A DNA stretch of 64,000 nucleotides. It comes from Streptomyces sp. NBC_01237 (GTDB lineage: Bacteria > Actinomycetota > Actinomycetes > Streptomycetales > Streptomycetaceae). The stretch lies in assembly GCF_035917275.1 (NCBI RefSeq), contig NZ_CP108508.1:4402001-4466000 (forward strand), given 5' to 3'. Position numbers and translations under genes: made by a program. Under the pieces are notes generated by a model, which searched no databases, was not told the DNA's origin, and saw nothing but the letters and a program-made list of their open reading frames with translations. This document shows positions 8,070 through 18,264 of this stretch, one piece after another. Numbering within the stretch: position 1 is the stretch's first letter; each line of letters starts with the position of its first letter.

Positions 8070-9059
8070 TCACGCGGAAGCGGGCGCCAGCAGGAGCACC
8101 TTGCCGATGTGCGCACTGGATTCCAGCACCCGGTGCGCCTGAGCGGCGTCCTCCATCGGCACCGTGCGGTCCACGACCGGCCGGACGACGCCGTCGCCGA
8201 TCAGCGGCCACACATGTTCGCGCACGGCCGCGACGATCGAGGCCTTCTCGGCGAGCGGACGGCCCCGCAGGGACGTGGCGGTGATGGCGGCCCGCTTGCT
8301 CAGCAGGGCGCTCAGATTCAGCTCACCCTTGACGCCGCCCTGGAGACCGATGATCGCCAGCCGGCCGTTCACGGCGAGCGCCTGCACGTTCCGGTCCAGA
8401 TACTTCGCACCGACGATGTCCAGGATGACGTCCGCGCCCGCGCCGTCGGTCGCCTTGCGGAGCTCCTCGACGAAGTCCTGCTCGCGGTAGTCGATGAGGA
8501 TGTCCGCTCCCAGCTCCGCACAGCGCGCCAGCTTCTCCGGTCCGCCCGCGGTCACCGCGACACGCGCGCCGACCGCCTTGGCGAGCTGGATGGCCATCGT
8601 GCCGATACCGCTGGATCCGCCGTGGACGAGCAGTGTCTCGCCGGGGCGCAGGTGGGCCACCATGAAGACGTTGGACCACACCGTCGCGGTCACCTCGGGC
8701 AGCGCCGCGGCCATCGCCAGGTCCACACCGTCCGGTACGGGCAGCAGCTGACCGGCCGGTACGGCGACCTTCTCCGCGTACCCGCCGCCCGCCAGCAGCC
8801 CGCACACCTCGTCGCCCACCGACCATCCGGTCACCCCCGGGCCGAGCGCGGCGACGCGCCCCGCGCACTCCAGACCGGGGTAGGGGGAGGCGCCTGGCGG
8901 CGGGTTGTAGAAGCCCTGCCGTTGCAGCACATCGGCGCGGTTGACCGCGCTGGACACGACCTCGACGAGCACCTCGCCCTCGCCGGGTACGGGATCGGGC
9001 ACCTCGGCCCACACGAGCGCCTCGGGGCCACCGGGTTCGGGGATCGTGATCGCATGCAT
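8070..9059 (-). CDS. NADPH:quinone oxidoreductase (PIG3/QOR type MDR)
   Basis: 329 residues of the zinc-free medium-chain dehydrogenase family. It starts MHAITIPEPGGPEAL. The GroES-like half carries NRADVLQRQGFYNPPPG and YPGLECAGRV. The Rossmann half carries HGGSSGIGTMAIQLAKA, an AGGPEKL phosphate-binding loop and INYREQ-like IDYREQDF. No zinc-ligand cysteines are seen. It probably reduces quinones or enones with NADPH in the cytosol, a detoxifying role. It is a single gene on the minus strand. Confidence 0.92.
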   Translation of the reverse strand: MHAITIPEPGGPEALVWAEVPDPVPGEGEVLVEVVSSAVNRADVLQRQGFYNPPPGASPYPGLECAGRVAALGPGVTGWSVGDEVCGLLAGGGYAEKVAVPAGQLLPVPDGVDLAMAAALPEVTATVWSNVFMVAHLRPGETLLVHGGSSGIGTMAIQLAKAVGARVAVTAGGPEKLARCAELGADILIDYREQDFVEELRKATDGAGADVILDIVGAKYLDRNVQALAVNGRLAIIGLQGGVKGELNLSALLSKRAAITATSLRGRPLAEKASIVAAVREHVWPLIGDGVVRPVVDRTVPMEDAAQAHRVLESSAHIGKVLLLAPASA

Positions 9060-9225
9060 GGCCGCGAGGCTACTCCGTGCGGCCCACGAGACCCGCGACG
9101 GCAGGCGGAACCGGGCGCGCCCGTCCGTCCGCGCCGTGGGGCCGGTGCGGGGGTGCGAGCGGTGGAGCCGGCTGCGTTCGGTGCTGTCGGTCTGTCCGAT
9201 GCGGTCGCTGCGTACGTTGCGTGCG

Positions 9226-9293
9226 GTGAGGCCGGTCCGCGCCGTGAGGCCGGTCCGCGCCGTGAGGCCGGTCCGCGCCGTGAGGCCGGTCCC
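9226..9293. repeat. 18-bp tandem repeat, three exact copies plus a partial fourth
   Basis: Unit gtgaggccggtccgcgcc at 9226, 9244 and 9262, then 14 bases of a fourth copy. It fills the gap between the quinone oxidoreductase promoter side and the end of the potassium channel gene. Confidence 0.95.
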
Positions 9294-9305
9294 GTCAGCT
9301 CCGGG

Positions 9306-10409
9306 TCACGGGCGCTGCGGCGCCTGAGGCGGATTGTTCGTCGGCGAAGTGTGGGACGGGCTCGCCCGCACGATCGTGATCAGCCGGTCCGTCAGCTGCA
9401 GGGGACTGGCCGCCGGATCGTCGTAACCGAGCAGCCGGTGCCCGCGCAGCACGCTGACCACCAGGTCCTCGGTCTCCCGGACGCTCTTGCCCACCTCGGC
9501 CTTTATCACCGGCCGCTCGACGAGATCGAGACCACTGCCCTGCTGGATCAGGTCCTCCATCACGGTGCCCGCGCTCGGGCTGAGGACGGAGAGGCCGAGC
9601 AGTCGGCCGGCCGCGCTGGCACTGGTGATCACGGCGTCGGCGCCGGACTGCCGCAGCAACGGCGCGTTCTCCTCCTCGCGCACCGCAGCCACGATCTTCG
9701 CCCCGCGGTTGAGCTGGCGCGCGGTCAGCGCGACCAGTACCGCCGTGTCGTCGCGCTGCGTGGCGATGATGATCTGACGCGCCTTCTGGAGTTCGGCCCG
9801 CAGCAGCACATCGCTCCGGGTCGCGTCCCCGAGCACCCCCGTGAAGCCCTCGGCGTTGGCCGCCTCGATCACCTTCGACGCCGGGTCGACGATGACGATC
9901 TGCTCCTTCTTCAGGCCGGTGGTACAGAGGGTCTGGATCGCCGAGCGGCCCTTCGTGCCGAAGCCGACGACGACGGTGTGGTCACGCAAGTTGGATCTCC
10001 AACGCTTCAGCCGGAAGTCCTCCCGGGTCCGTTCCGTAAGGACCTCAAGAGTGGTGCCGACCAGGATGATGAGGAAGAGCACGCGCAGCGGTGTCACGAG
10101 CACCACGTTGGTCAGCCGGGCGCCGTCCCCGTACGGGGTGATGTCGCCGTAGCCGGTGGTGGAGAGGGTGACCGTCGCGTAATACACCGCGTCCAGCAGA
10201 TCGACCTTGCCGTCGGCGTTGTCGTTGTAGCCGCCACGGTCGACCCAGACGATGAGAACGGTGGCGGCGAGGACCATCAGCGCCATCATCAGCCGCTTGG
10301 CGACCTGCCGCGCGGGTCCGTCGACGACTCTGCGGGGCAGCATCACCCGCGTGGTGACGACATGCTCCTCGGCGCGCCTGGCCATCGCGTCATGGCCGGG
10401 AAGTTTCAC
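9306..10409 (-). CDS. potassium channel with RCK/TrkA-N regulatory domain
   Basis: A two-helix potassium channel subunit of about 367 residues. Membrane helix 1 is near residues 40-56. The pore helix and selectivity filter TTGYGD lie at about 84-89, and helix 2 at about 98-115. A cytoplasmic Rossmann RCK domain (VVVGFGTKGRSAI) and a C-terminal TrkA-C-like part follow. I chose the GTG at 10409 because it overlaps the moeA stop as GTGA and has GGAAGG about 8 nt upstream; an ATG at 10385 is the alternative. It is probably the last gene of the mobA-moeA-channel run. The parS site lies across its first codons. Confidence 0.9.
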   Translation of the reverse strand: MKLPGHDAMARRAEEHVVTTRVMLPRRVVDGPARQVAKRLMMALMVLAATVLIVWVDRGGYNDNADGKVDLLDAVYYATVTLSTTGYGDITPYGDGARLTNVVLVTPLRVLFLIILVGTTLEVLTERTREDFRLKRWRSNLRDHTVVVGFGTKGRSAIQTLCTTGLKKEQIVIVDPASKVIEAANAEGFTGVLGDATRSDVLLRAELQKARQIIIATQRDDTAVLVALTARQLNRGAKIVAAVREEENAPLLRQSGADAVITSASAAGRLLGLSVLSPSAGTVMEDLIQQGSGLDLVERPVIKAEVGKSVRETEDLVVSVLRGHRLLGYDDPAASPLQLTDRLITIVRASPSHTSPTNNPPQAPQRP

Positions 10410-10416
10410 GTGAAAC
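10403..10416. other. parS: parS site (ParB-binding palindrome)
   Basis: gtttcacgtgaaac, a perfect 14-bp palindrome identical to the Streptomyces and general bacterial parS consensus. It sits across the moeA stop and the channel gene start, so it is read as protein in two frames. Chromosomal parS sites in Streptomyces cluster around oriC and are bound by ParB for nucleoid segregation during sporulation. Confidence 0.93.
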
Positions 10417-11884
10417 ACCCTTCCGTCCACGGCGTCGCCGGGGCCCACGGTAGATCGAGGATCTCCACCTCGGTGCCGGACCGTACCCCGCCCGGCGGCA
10501 CAACGGCCAGCCCGTCCGCCGCGGCAACCCCGCGCAGCATCGCCGGACCGTTGTAGTGCAGGGGTGCGACGTGGTCCCGACCGCCCGCAGGGCCGGCCCG
10601 GTGGACCACGGGGACGAGCCGGGTGTCGAGCGGGTGCCCGTGCACATCGGCATGGACGAGTGCCTGGTACGGCTCCTGGGAAGGGCGTCCCGCGATCCCG
10701 CCGAGCAGCGGCTCCGCGAGCGTGAGCAGGCCAGAGACGGCAGCGAGCGGATTGCCGGGAAGGCCGACCAGATACGGCCCGTCCGAAGGCAGTTCGGCCA
10801 GCAGCATCGGATGGCCGGGCCGCACGGCTACCCCGTCGACCAGCAGCTCCGCGCCGACCTCGGCGAGGACCGGGTGAACGTGGTCGACCGGCCCCGCCGC
10901 GGTCCCGCCGGTCGTGATGATCAGGTCGGCCCGTGAGGTGGTGAGGGCGTGGCGCAGCGCCTCCGCGTCGTCCCCCAGCCGGCGGGGTCCGGACACCTCG
11001 GCTCCCATCGCCCGGAGCCAGGGGCCGAGCATGGGGCCGAGTGCGTCGCGGATCAGCCCGTCGTGCGGAAGTCCTGAGGTGAGCAGCTCGTCGCCGAGTA
11101 CGAAGACCTCGACAACAGGCCGGGCCACGGCGGCCAAGGCGTCGTAACCGGCTGCGGCGGCCAGGCCGAGCACGGCGGGGGTCACCAGTGTTCCCACGGG
11201 CAGCAGTTGCTCGCCGGAGCGGCACTCCTGGCCCCGGGGCCTGATGTCCTGCCCGGGGACGACCTCGCGCTGCGCGTACAGCAGTCCCTTGGCCTCGTCG
11301 GCATGGGCGTGCTCGCTGCGGATGACGGCCGTGGCGTCCGCCGGGACACGGGCACCGGTGGCGATCCGTACCGCCCCGCCGTCGGGCAGCGGATCGTGCG
11401 CACGGCGTCCGGCCAGAATGCCCTCGCCCTCCTCGCAGGTCCACGGCCCCGGGCCTGCGACGGCCCAGCCGTCCATGGCCGAGGTGTCGAAGGACGGCAG
11501 ATCGGTGAGCGCGCCGAGCGGCTCGGCGAGGACGTGGCCCAGGGCCCGGTCGAGGGGGAGCCGGAGGGCGGCGACGGGCGAGGCCCGCCCCGCACGAGAG
11601 GCAAGGTCGCGGGCACGGTCCCAGGGCATGGCGCGGGTGCGGTGCGCGTGGACGCGGCGGCCGGGTGCGACCGTGGGGGATGTGGAAGGGGAGAAAGGTG
11701 TGGTGGAGGAGGGCGGGGCGCCGGGTGTGGTGCCCCCGGCCCTTTCGGGGACAGGGTCAGGCGGGCGGTGCGCGTCATGGGGTAGGTGAGCGACCAGCGC
11801 CAGGGCCTGCTCGACGGCGCGCTCCTCGTCCTCCGAAGGCGCGTCGGGGGAGGAGCCACCGGCCCCGCGGCCACGTGCGGTCAT
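10406..11884 (-). CDS. moeA: molybdopterin molybdotransferase MoeA
   Basis: 492 residues. An unusual Pro/Arg-rich N-terminal extension of about 85 residues precedes the MoeA core. The core starts near MPWDRARDLASR, with FDTSAMDGWAV, the MoCF domain TTGGTAAGPVDHV and the GLPGNPLAAV loop. The enzyme inserts molybdate into adenylylated molybdopterin to make molybdenum cofactor. The ATG at 11884 overlaps the mobA-like gene stop (ATGA). Its neighbour is a MobA-like nucleotidyltransferase, so the two form a cofactor pair. Confidence 0.92.
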   Translation of the reverse strand: MTARGRGAGGSSPDAPSEDEERAVEQALALVAHLPHDAHRPPDPVPERAGGTTPGAPPSSTTPFSPSTSPTVAPGRRVHAHRTRAMPWDRARDLASRAGRASPVAALRLPLDRALGHVLAEPLGALTDLPSFDTSAMDGWAVAGPGPWTCEEGEGILAGRRAHDPLPDGGAVRIATGARVPADATAVIRSEHAHADEAKGLLYAQREVVPGQDIRPRGQECRSGEQLLPVGTLVTPAVLGLAAAAGYDALAAVARPVVEVFVLGDELLTSGLPHDGLIRDALGPMLGPWLRAMGAEVSGPRRLGDDAEALRHALTTSRADLIITTGGTAAGPVDHVHPVLAEVGAELLVDGVAVRPGHPMLLAELPSDGPYLVGLPGNPLAAVSGLLTLAEPLLGGIAGRPSQEPYQALVHADVHGHPLDTRLVPVVHRAGPAGGRDHVAPLHYNGPAMLRGVAAADGLAVVPPGGVRSGTEVEILDLPWAPATPWTEGCFT

Positions 11885-12756
11885 GGGGACCCGGCCCCGT
11901 CGCCGCCCGCCGTCTCGTCCTCCCACCGCAGCGCCAGCGCGGCGGCCTTGCGTGCCGCCTCCGCCACCGCCTCGGGAGCGCCTTGCGGACCCGCTCCCTC
12001 GCTCGCCTTCGCTGCCGCGTACCCGACCAGGAAGGTCGTGAGTGGTGCGGCGGGCCGGGCGACACCGTGTGCGGCGTCACGGGCGAGGTCGAGCAGGACG
12101 TCGGTGTCGACGTCGAGGTCGATGCCCAGTTCGTTCTTGACTGCGGTGATCCATTCGTCCAGCACAGTCCCATGCTCCCTGATACGGCCCCTGGCTTCCG
12201 CGACGTCTTCCCAAGTGTCGCAGTCGAACGAGGCGAGAGGTCCCGCGTCGACCCGGGCAAGATCCAGCTCGGCCGTCAGCAGGCGCAGCGGAAGCCCGGC
12301 GAGGCTGCCGTGCTCGGTGGCCAGGAGCGCCAGCTCGCGGCGCAGCGGCTCGCCGCGATAGGCGGCCACCAGGGGCTGGTCGCGCCCGTCCGGGTCGGTG
12401 CACAGGGCGCCTTCCCTGCCGTCCTCCCCCGCTGCTGCCAGCAGGGCTTCGACGGTGCTCGCTCCCAGAAACGGCAGGTCGGCGGAGAGTACGAGAACGC
12501 GCTCCGCCGACGTGTGACGCACCCCGGCCCCGAGCGCCGCCAGGGGACCACCGCCCGCCGGGACTTCGCGCGTCCAGGTCACGGGCCTCCCGGTGGGCCT
12601 GCGGCTGCCCACCACCACGGTGGTGGCGGCCCCGGCGCAGGCCGCGAGAACCCGGTCGAGCAGCGCACGGCCACCGACCCGGACCCCTGGCTTGTCGGCG
12701 CCGCCGAGCCGCTTGGCGGCCCCTCCGGCGAGAACGATCACGTCGTACGCGGTCAT
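11881..12756 (-). CDS. MobA-like nucleotidyltransferase fused to a DUF6457 domain
   Basis: 291 residues. The first about 190 are an NTP-transferase with the MobA signature LAGGAAKRLGGADKP, a substrate loop PAGGGPLAALGAG and the metal-binding SADLPFL. The last about 90 residues (from VLDEWITAVKNELGID) are a separate small helical domain of DUF6457 type. The first part would attach GMP to molybdopterin or perform a related cytidylyl/guanylyl transfer. The ATG at 12756 is chosen because the family starts with the sugar-nucleotide loop near MTAYDVIVLAGG. It is translationally coupled to moeA. Confidence 0.88.
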   Translation of the reverse strand: MTAYDVIVLAGGAAKRLGGADKPGVRVGGRALLDRVLAACAGAATTVVVGSRRPTGRPVTWTREVPAGGGPLAALGAGVRHTSAERVLVLSADLPFLGASTVEALLAAAGEDGREGALCTDPDGRDQPLVAAYRGEPLRRELALLATEHGSLAGLPLRLLTAELDLARVDAGPLASFDCDTWEDVAEARGRIREHGTVLDEWITAVKNELGIDLDVDTDVLLDLARDAAHGVARPAAPLTTFLVGYAAAKASEGAGPQGAPEAVAEAARKAAALALRWEDETAGGDGAGSP

Positions 12757-12902
12757 GCGTCGAGTATGGGCGCCGCCCACCACCCCTGATCCCGCCGGGG
12801 CGGACCGTGACCGGCCGAACCCGGTTCGGCCCCGGCCCGACCCGGCCCAGCCCAGCCCAGGCGTCGACGTGACACCCCGGCAGGCCGACAGGCCATCTCC
12901 AT

Positions 12903-14428
<1,526 letters not shown>

Positions 14429-14429
<1 letters not shown>

Positions 14430-15460
14430 CAGCCCTCCGCCTCCCACTGCAGCCGGGCCACCGCGTCGAGCACCCGGTCCACGCCCGGCAGGTGATGCCG
14501 TTCCAGCATCGGTGGCGGATACGGAATGTCGAACCCGGCCACCCTCAGTACCGGAGCTTCCAGATGGTGGAAACAGCGCTCGGTGATGCGGGCCGCGATC
14601 TCCCCGCCGGGACCACCGAAGCCGGTGGACTCGTGGACGACCACCGCTCGTCCGGTCCGCCGAACCGAGGCGGCCACCGTCTCGTCGTCGAACGGCACCA
14701 GTGAGCGCAGGTCGACGACTTCGAGGTCCCAGCCCTCGGCCACAGCCGCTTCCGCGGCCTCCAGACAGACCGGCAGGGAAGGCCCGTAGGTGATCAGCGT
14801 CGCACTGCGCCCGGGGCGGCGGACCACGGCCCGGCCGATCGGTTCGACGTCCGCCGGAGCATCGGGCGACCAGTCCGCCTTGGACCAGTAGAGCCGCTTG
14901 GGCTCCAGGAAGACCACCGGATCGTCGGAGGCGATCGAGGCGCGCAGCAGCCCGTAGGCGTCGTCGACCGTGGCCGGTGTGACGACATGGAGGCCGGGCG
15001 TGGCCATGTAGTACGCCTCCGAGGAGTCGCTGTGGTGCTCGACCCCGCCGATTCCGCCGCCGTAGGGAACGCGCACCGTGATGGGCAGTGGCATGGCGCC
15101 CCCGGTGCGGTTGCGCATCTTGGCGACATGGCTGATCAACTGCTCGAAGGCCGGGTAGGCGAAGGCGTCGAACTGCATCTCCACCACGGGCCGCAGCCCG
15201 TACATCGCCATGCCCACGGCAGCCCCGAGGATGCCCGCCTCGGCCAGCGGAGTGTCCGTGCAACGGTCGTCGCCGAACTCCTTGGCCAGGCCGTCGGTGA
15301 TCCGGAAGACCCCGCCGAGCGTGCCGACGTCCTCACCGAGGACGTGCACGGCCGGGTCCTCGGCCATCGAGTCGCGCAGCGCCCGTCCGAGGGCCTGCGC
15401 CATGGTGGCCGGCTTGGTCTTCGCCGTCCGCGCACCGGTCGTCGCCGCCGCGGTGGTCAT
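14429..15460 (-). CDS. bkdB: branched-chain keto-acid dehydrogenase E1 beta subunit
   Basis: 343 residues typical of the transketolase-like beta subunit: LGEDVGTLGGVFRIT, DTPLAEAGILGAAVGMA, EMQFDAFAYPAF and the C-terminal transketolase domain with DLRSLVPFDDET. It forms the alpha2beta2 E1 with BkdA and binds the TPP pyrimidine side. It starts 4 bp inside the end of bkdA (ATGA) and is followed by bkdC, giving a three-gene coupled operon on the minus strand. Confidence 0.95.
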
Positions 15461-16620
15461 CGTCCCGCCTCCGCACCGTGATCGTCGTGCCGGTCCCTCT
15501 CGGCCTCCAGCTCGGCCCGCAACCGGGCTGCCTGCTCCCGCAGTTGGCCGGTCTGCTCCGTGTAGACATGGGAGAACAGGTCCATCGGGTCGAGCACCGG
15601 GTCGGCGTTCATCCGCTCCCGCAGCGCGGCCGCCATCCGCTCCGCCGCCTCACGCGCTTCCTCGATGCCGTCCTCGCCGAGCAGCCCGCGCCCGGTCAGC
15701 TCCCGCTCCAGGAGCTTGACCGGGTCGTGCGCCCGCCAGGTCTCGACCTCGCTGTCGACCCGGTAGCGGGTGGCGTCGTCGGCGTTCGTATGGGCGTCCA
15801 TGCGGTAGGTGACAGCCTCGACCAGCGTCGGCCCCTCGCCGCGCCTGGCCCGCGCGACCGCCTCGCCGAGCACCTGGTGCACGGCGACCGCGTCGTTGCC
15901 GTCGACGAGCCGGCCCGGCATCCCGTACCCGACGGCCTTGTGGGCGAGGGAGGGGGCCGCGGTCTGCTTGGCCAGCGGGACGGAGATCGCGAAGCCGTTG
16001 TTCTGCACGAGGAAGACGACCGGGGCCCGCCAGACGGCCGCGAAGTTCAACGCCTCGTGGAAATCGCCCTCACTGGTGCCGCCGTCACCCACCATGGCGA
16101 GCGCGACCACATCGTCCCCCTTGAGCCGCGCCGCGTGCGCCAGACCCACGGCGTGCGGCAATTGGGTGGCGAGCGGGGTGCAGAGCGGGGCGATGCGGTG
16201 CTCACGCGGGTCGTAACCGGTGTGCCGGTCGCCGCGCAGCAGGGTCAGCGCCTCGACCGGGTCGAGGCCGCGCGCCACGGCCGCGAGGGTGTCGCGGTAG
16301 CTGGGGAAGAGCCAGTCCCGCTCCTCCAGCACCAGCGCGGCCGCGATCTCGCACGCCTCCTGCCCCGTGCTGGACGGGTAGACGGCGAGCCGGCCCTGCT
16401 TGGTCAGGGCCGTGGCCTGCGCGTTGTACCGGCGGCCTCGGACCAGCTCGGCGTAGAGCCGCAGCAGCAGCTCGGGGTCCGCGTCGGCTGCGGCGTCCGT
16501 ACCCAGCACCCGGTACGGCTCGGGGTCCGGGAGCAGCGGCGCGGGGTCGGTGAGCGGCTTCCAGGCCGGGGGCGGCGTGGGCCGGTAGGCGGCTGCGCCG
16601 GGCAGCTCTTGGACCGTCAT
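15457..16620 (-). CDS. bkdA: branched-chain keto-acid dehydrogenase E1 alpha subunit
   Basis: 387 residues. The TPP-binding motif GDGGTSEGDFHEALNFAA ends in NN (FLVQNNGFAIS) at the expected spacing. The YPSSTGQEA and DAHTNADDATRYR segments are those of branched-chain E1 alpha. The ATG at 16620 follows a strong aggaggt ribosome site; in-frame codons upstream to 16713 are not used by the family. First gene of bkdABC, divergent from an Lrp regulator. It decarboxylates the keto acids from valine, leucine and isoleucine. Confidence 0.95.
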   Translation of the reverse strand: MTVQELPGAAAYRPTPPPAWKPLTDPAPLLPDPEPYRVLGTDAAADADPELLLRLYAELVRGRRYNAQATALTKQGRLAVYPSSTGQEACEIAAALVLEERDWLFPSYRDTLAAVARGLDPVEALTLLRGDRHTGYDPREHRIAPLCTPLATQLPHAVGLAHAARLKGDDVVALAMVGDGGTSEGDFHEALNFAAVWRAPVVFLVQNNGFAISVPLAKQTAAPSLAHKAVGYGMPGRLVDGNDAVAVHQVLGEAVARARRGEGPTLVEAVTYRMDAHTNADDATRYRVDSEVETWRAHDPVKLLERELTGRGLLGEDGIEEAREAAERMAAALRERMNADPVLDPMDLFSHVYTEQTGQLREQAARLRAELEAERDRHDDHGAEAGR

Positions 16621-16715
16621 GAGAAGCACCTCCTGGCATCGGGGGAGATCGAGGGGTGTCGAAATGTGTCGAGATGTCGAAGGGTGGCGAGGCACGGGTG
16701 TGGTGTGTCTCACCT

Positions 16716-16729
16716 ACCGATTGTTCGGT
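16716..16729. promoter_or_regulatory. PaaR-like operator in the bkdA/bkdR intergenic region
   Basis: accgattgttcggt differs by one base from the core accgatcgttcggt found before the TetR regulator and paaN. It lies 96 bp upstream of the bkdA start and 102 bp upstream of bkdR. The match is seen; control by the same regulator is inference. Confidence 0.55.
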
Positions 16730-16763
16730 CGTGAGGGCATTTTGGCTACAGGCGCCGCCAGCC

Positions 16764-16812
16764 TGTGGACAAACGGTTCTCCACAGCCTGGGATAGGGAC
16801 AGGTCGTCCACA
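16764..16812. other. three DnaA-box-like 9-mers upstream of bkdR
   Basis: tgtggacaa (16764-16772, the reverse complement of TTGTCCACA), ttctccaca (16777-16785) and tcgtccaca (16804-16812). The first is a perfect Streptomyces DnaA box, the others single-base variants. They lie in the promoter region just before the bkdR start. Confidence 0.5.
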
Positions 16813-16830
16813 ACAGGGAGGCGCGGGCAG

Positions 16831-17352
16831 ATGGCAGCTGAACAAATGGCCGACAGGGGCGACGATCCCGGCCAGGTTCCGCCCGCGCGACCGCTGGACG
16901 CCATCGACCGCGACATCCTCCGCATCCTGCGGACGGACGGCCGTGCCTCGATACGCTCGGTGGCCGAACGCGTGCATGTCTCGCGCGCCAACGCGTACGC
17001 GCGGATCAACCGGCTGATCGAGGACGGCGTGATCCGCGGCTTCGGCGCACGGATCGACCACGAACGGGCGGGGCAGGGCGCGTCCGCCTACATCACGCTC
17101 AAGATCGTCCAGAACTCCTGGCGCACGGTCCGTGAACAGCTACAGGCGCTGCCGGGCGCCACCCACATCGCTCTGGTCAGCGGAGACTTCGACGTACTTC
17201 TCCTGGTGCACACCCCGGACAACCGCGCCCTGCGCGAACTGGTCCTCACCCGGATCCAGGCCATCCCCGAAGTGCTCTCCACCCGCACGCTACTGGTGTT
17301 CGAGGAAACGGATCTGGGCCCGCACCCGGACCGCCCCGCAGAACTGTCCTGA
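16831..17352 (+). CDS. bkdR: Lrp/AsnC family regulator, probable bkd regulator
   Basis: 173 residues. The AsnC-type helix-turn-helix reads LDAIDRDILRILRTDGR and VHVSRANAYARINRL. The RAM effector domain follows, with GATHIALVSGDFDVLLLV and a closing STRTLLVFEE. It starts at ATG 16831 after gggagg. It is divergent from bkdABC with a 210-bp shared promoter region, the usual place for the Lrp-like BkdR, which responds to branched-chain amino or keto acids. The symbol rests on this position and family. Confidence 0.85.
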   Translation: MAAEQMADRGDDPGQVPPARPLDAIDRDILRILRTDGRASIRSVAERVHVSRANAYARINRLIEDGVIRGFGARIDHERAGQGASAYITLKIVQNSWRTVREQLQALPGATHIALVSGDFDVLLLVHTPDNRALRELVLTRIQAIPEVLSTRTLLVFEETDLGPHPDRPAELS

Positions 17353-17371
17353 CCCGGCACCCGCGCACCCC

Positions 17372-17413
17372 GTCACCCGTCACCCGTCACCCGTCACCCG
17401 TCACCCGTCACCC
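17372..17413. repeat. 7-bp tandem repeat (gtcaccc, six copies)
   Basis: Six exact copies directly after the bkdR stop. They are followed by two copies of cccggcggaactgtcctg (about 17411-17456) that echo the end of bkdR (gaactgtcctga at 17341), suggesting a slipped duplication of the gene end. Confidence 0.9.
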
Positions 17414-17550
17414 GGCGGAACTGTCCTGAATCCGACGCCCGGCGGAACTGTCCTGTCCCGGCGCCCGGCGGCGGCCTCCCGGAGCGGACGGCCCCACCCT
17501 CGGAGGCCGGCCGCCACAACGGCCCGCCCCGACTCTCGGCCGACCGGTTC

Positions 17551-18141
17551 TCAGGCCGCCCGCATCCCCTCGAAGGCCAGCTGGACGACCGTGTCCGCGA
17601 GCTGGTCCTCCCCGGGGAAGCCGCCCGGTTGCGGCCGGTACCACTCGACCAGGGAGTTCACCATGCCGAACAGCAGCCGGGTCGCCAGCCGTATGTCGAC
17701 GTCGGCGCGGAGATCACCGTCGGCCACCGCCGCCTTGAGCAGCTCGGCCACCCGCTGGTCGAACTCGCGCCGCCGTTCCAGGGCCCAGCGCTCCGTCCTG
17801 GTGTTGCCCCGCACGCGCAGCAACAGGGTGACGTAGGGGAGCTCGGCCATCAGCACCCCGACGGTGCGGCGCGTGACGTACTCGACCCGCTCGATCGCGC
17901 GCCCCCGGGTGGCCCCGGGCTCGTCGAGAATCCCGAAGAGCCCGTCGAGCGCCCGGCTGACGGCCCGCCGCAGCAACTCCTCCTTGCCCGCCACATGGTG
18001 GTAGATGGACGATTTGGAGATGCCCGCCGCCTTGGAGAGGTGCTCCATGGACGTGCCGTCGTAGCCGCGCTCGTTGAAGACACGGACGGCGACGGTGAGC
18101 AGAGTCTCCGGGGTGTACGTGTCCCGCTTGGCCGTGGTCAT
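17551..18141 (-). CDS. TetR family regulator, probable PaaR (phenylacetate repressor)
   Basis: 196 residues. The N-terminal TetR helix-turn-helix begins MTTAKRDTYTPETLLTVA and contains MEHLSKAAGISKSSIYHHV. The C-terminal ligand domain ends in FEGMRAA. The ATG at 18141 is the natural start; open codons upstream belong to the reverse strand of paaN. It is divergent from paaN, with a palindromic operator between them that is repeated before paaA. In Corynebacterium the TetR regulator PaaR binds a site with the same ACCGNNCGNNCGGT core and is released by phenylacetyl-CoA. The same role is likely here, but inferred. Confidence 0.88.
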   Translation of the reverse strand: MTTAKRDTYTPETLLTVAVRVFNERGYDGTSMEHLSKAAGISKSSIYHHVAGKEELLRRAVSRALDGLFGILDEPGATRGRAIERVEYVTRRTVGVLMAELPYVTLLLRVRGNTRTERWALERRREFDQRVAELLKAAVADGDLRADVDIRLATRLLFGMVNSLVEWYRPQPGGFPGEDQLADTVVQLAFEGMRAA

Positions 18142-18163
18142 GAACGCGATCCTCCCCCATGAG

Positions 18164-18172
18164 TTGTCCACA
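18164..18172 (+). other. DnaA box (TTGTCCACA)
   Basis: A perfect match to the preferred Streptomyces DnaA box, between the TetR gene start and its operator. Confidence 0.5.
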
Positions 18173-18193
18173 GGTTCGCCGGGGCCCCTTGTC

Positions 18194-18210
18194 CCGACCG
18201 ATCGTTCGGT
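18194..18210. promoter_or_regulatory. PaaR-type operator between tetR and paaN
   Basis: ccgaccgatcgttcggt is the exact 17-bp reverse complement of 23172-23188 before paaA. Its palindromic core is ACCG-at-CG-tt-CGGT. It lies 54 bp from the TetR and 55 bp from the paaN start codons, placed to control both. Confidence 0.8.
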
Positions 18211-18264
18211 TACTCTAACTCCGTCCGTACGTCCCTGCCCGGCTCGATGAGGAGTTGGTCCGTC

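Noticed and set aside
8109..10556. 815-aa plus-strand open frame
   Set aside because: It runs antisense through the quinone oxidoreductase and potassium channel genes, both with full family motifs; composition is typical of a GC-rich shadow.
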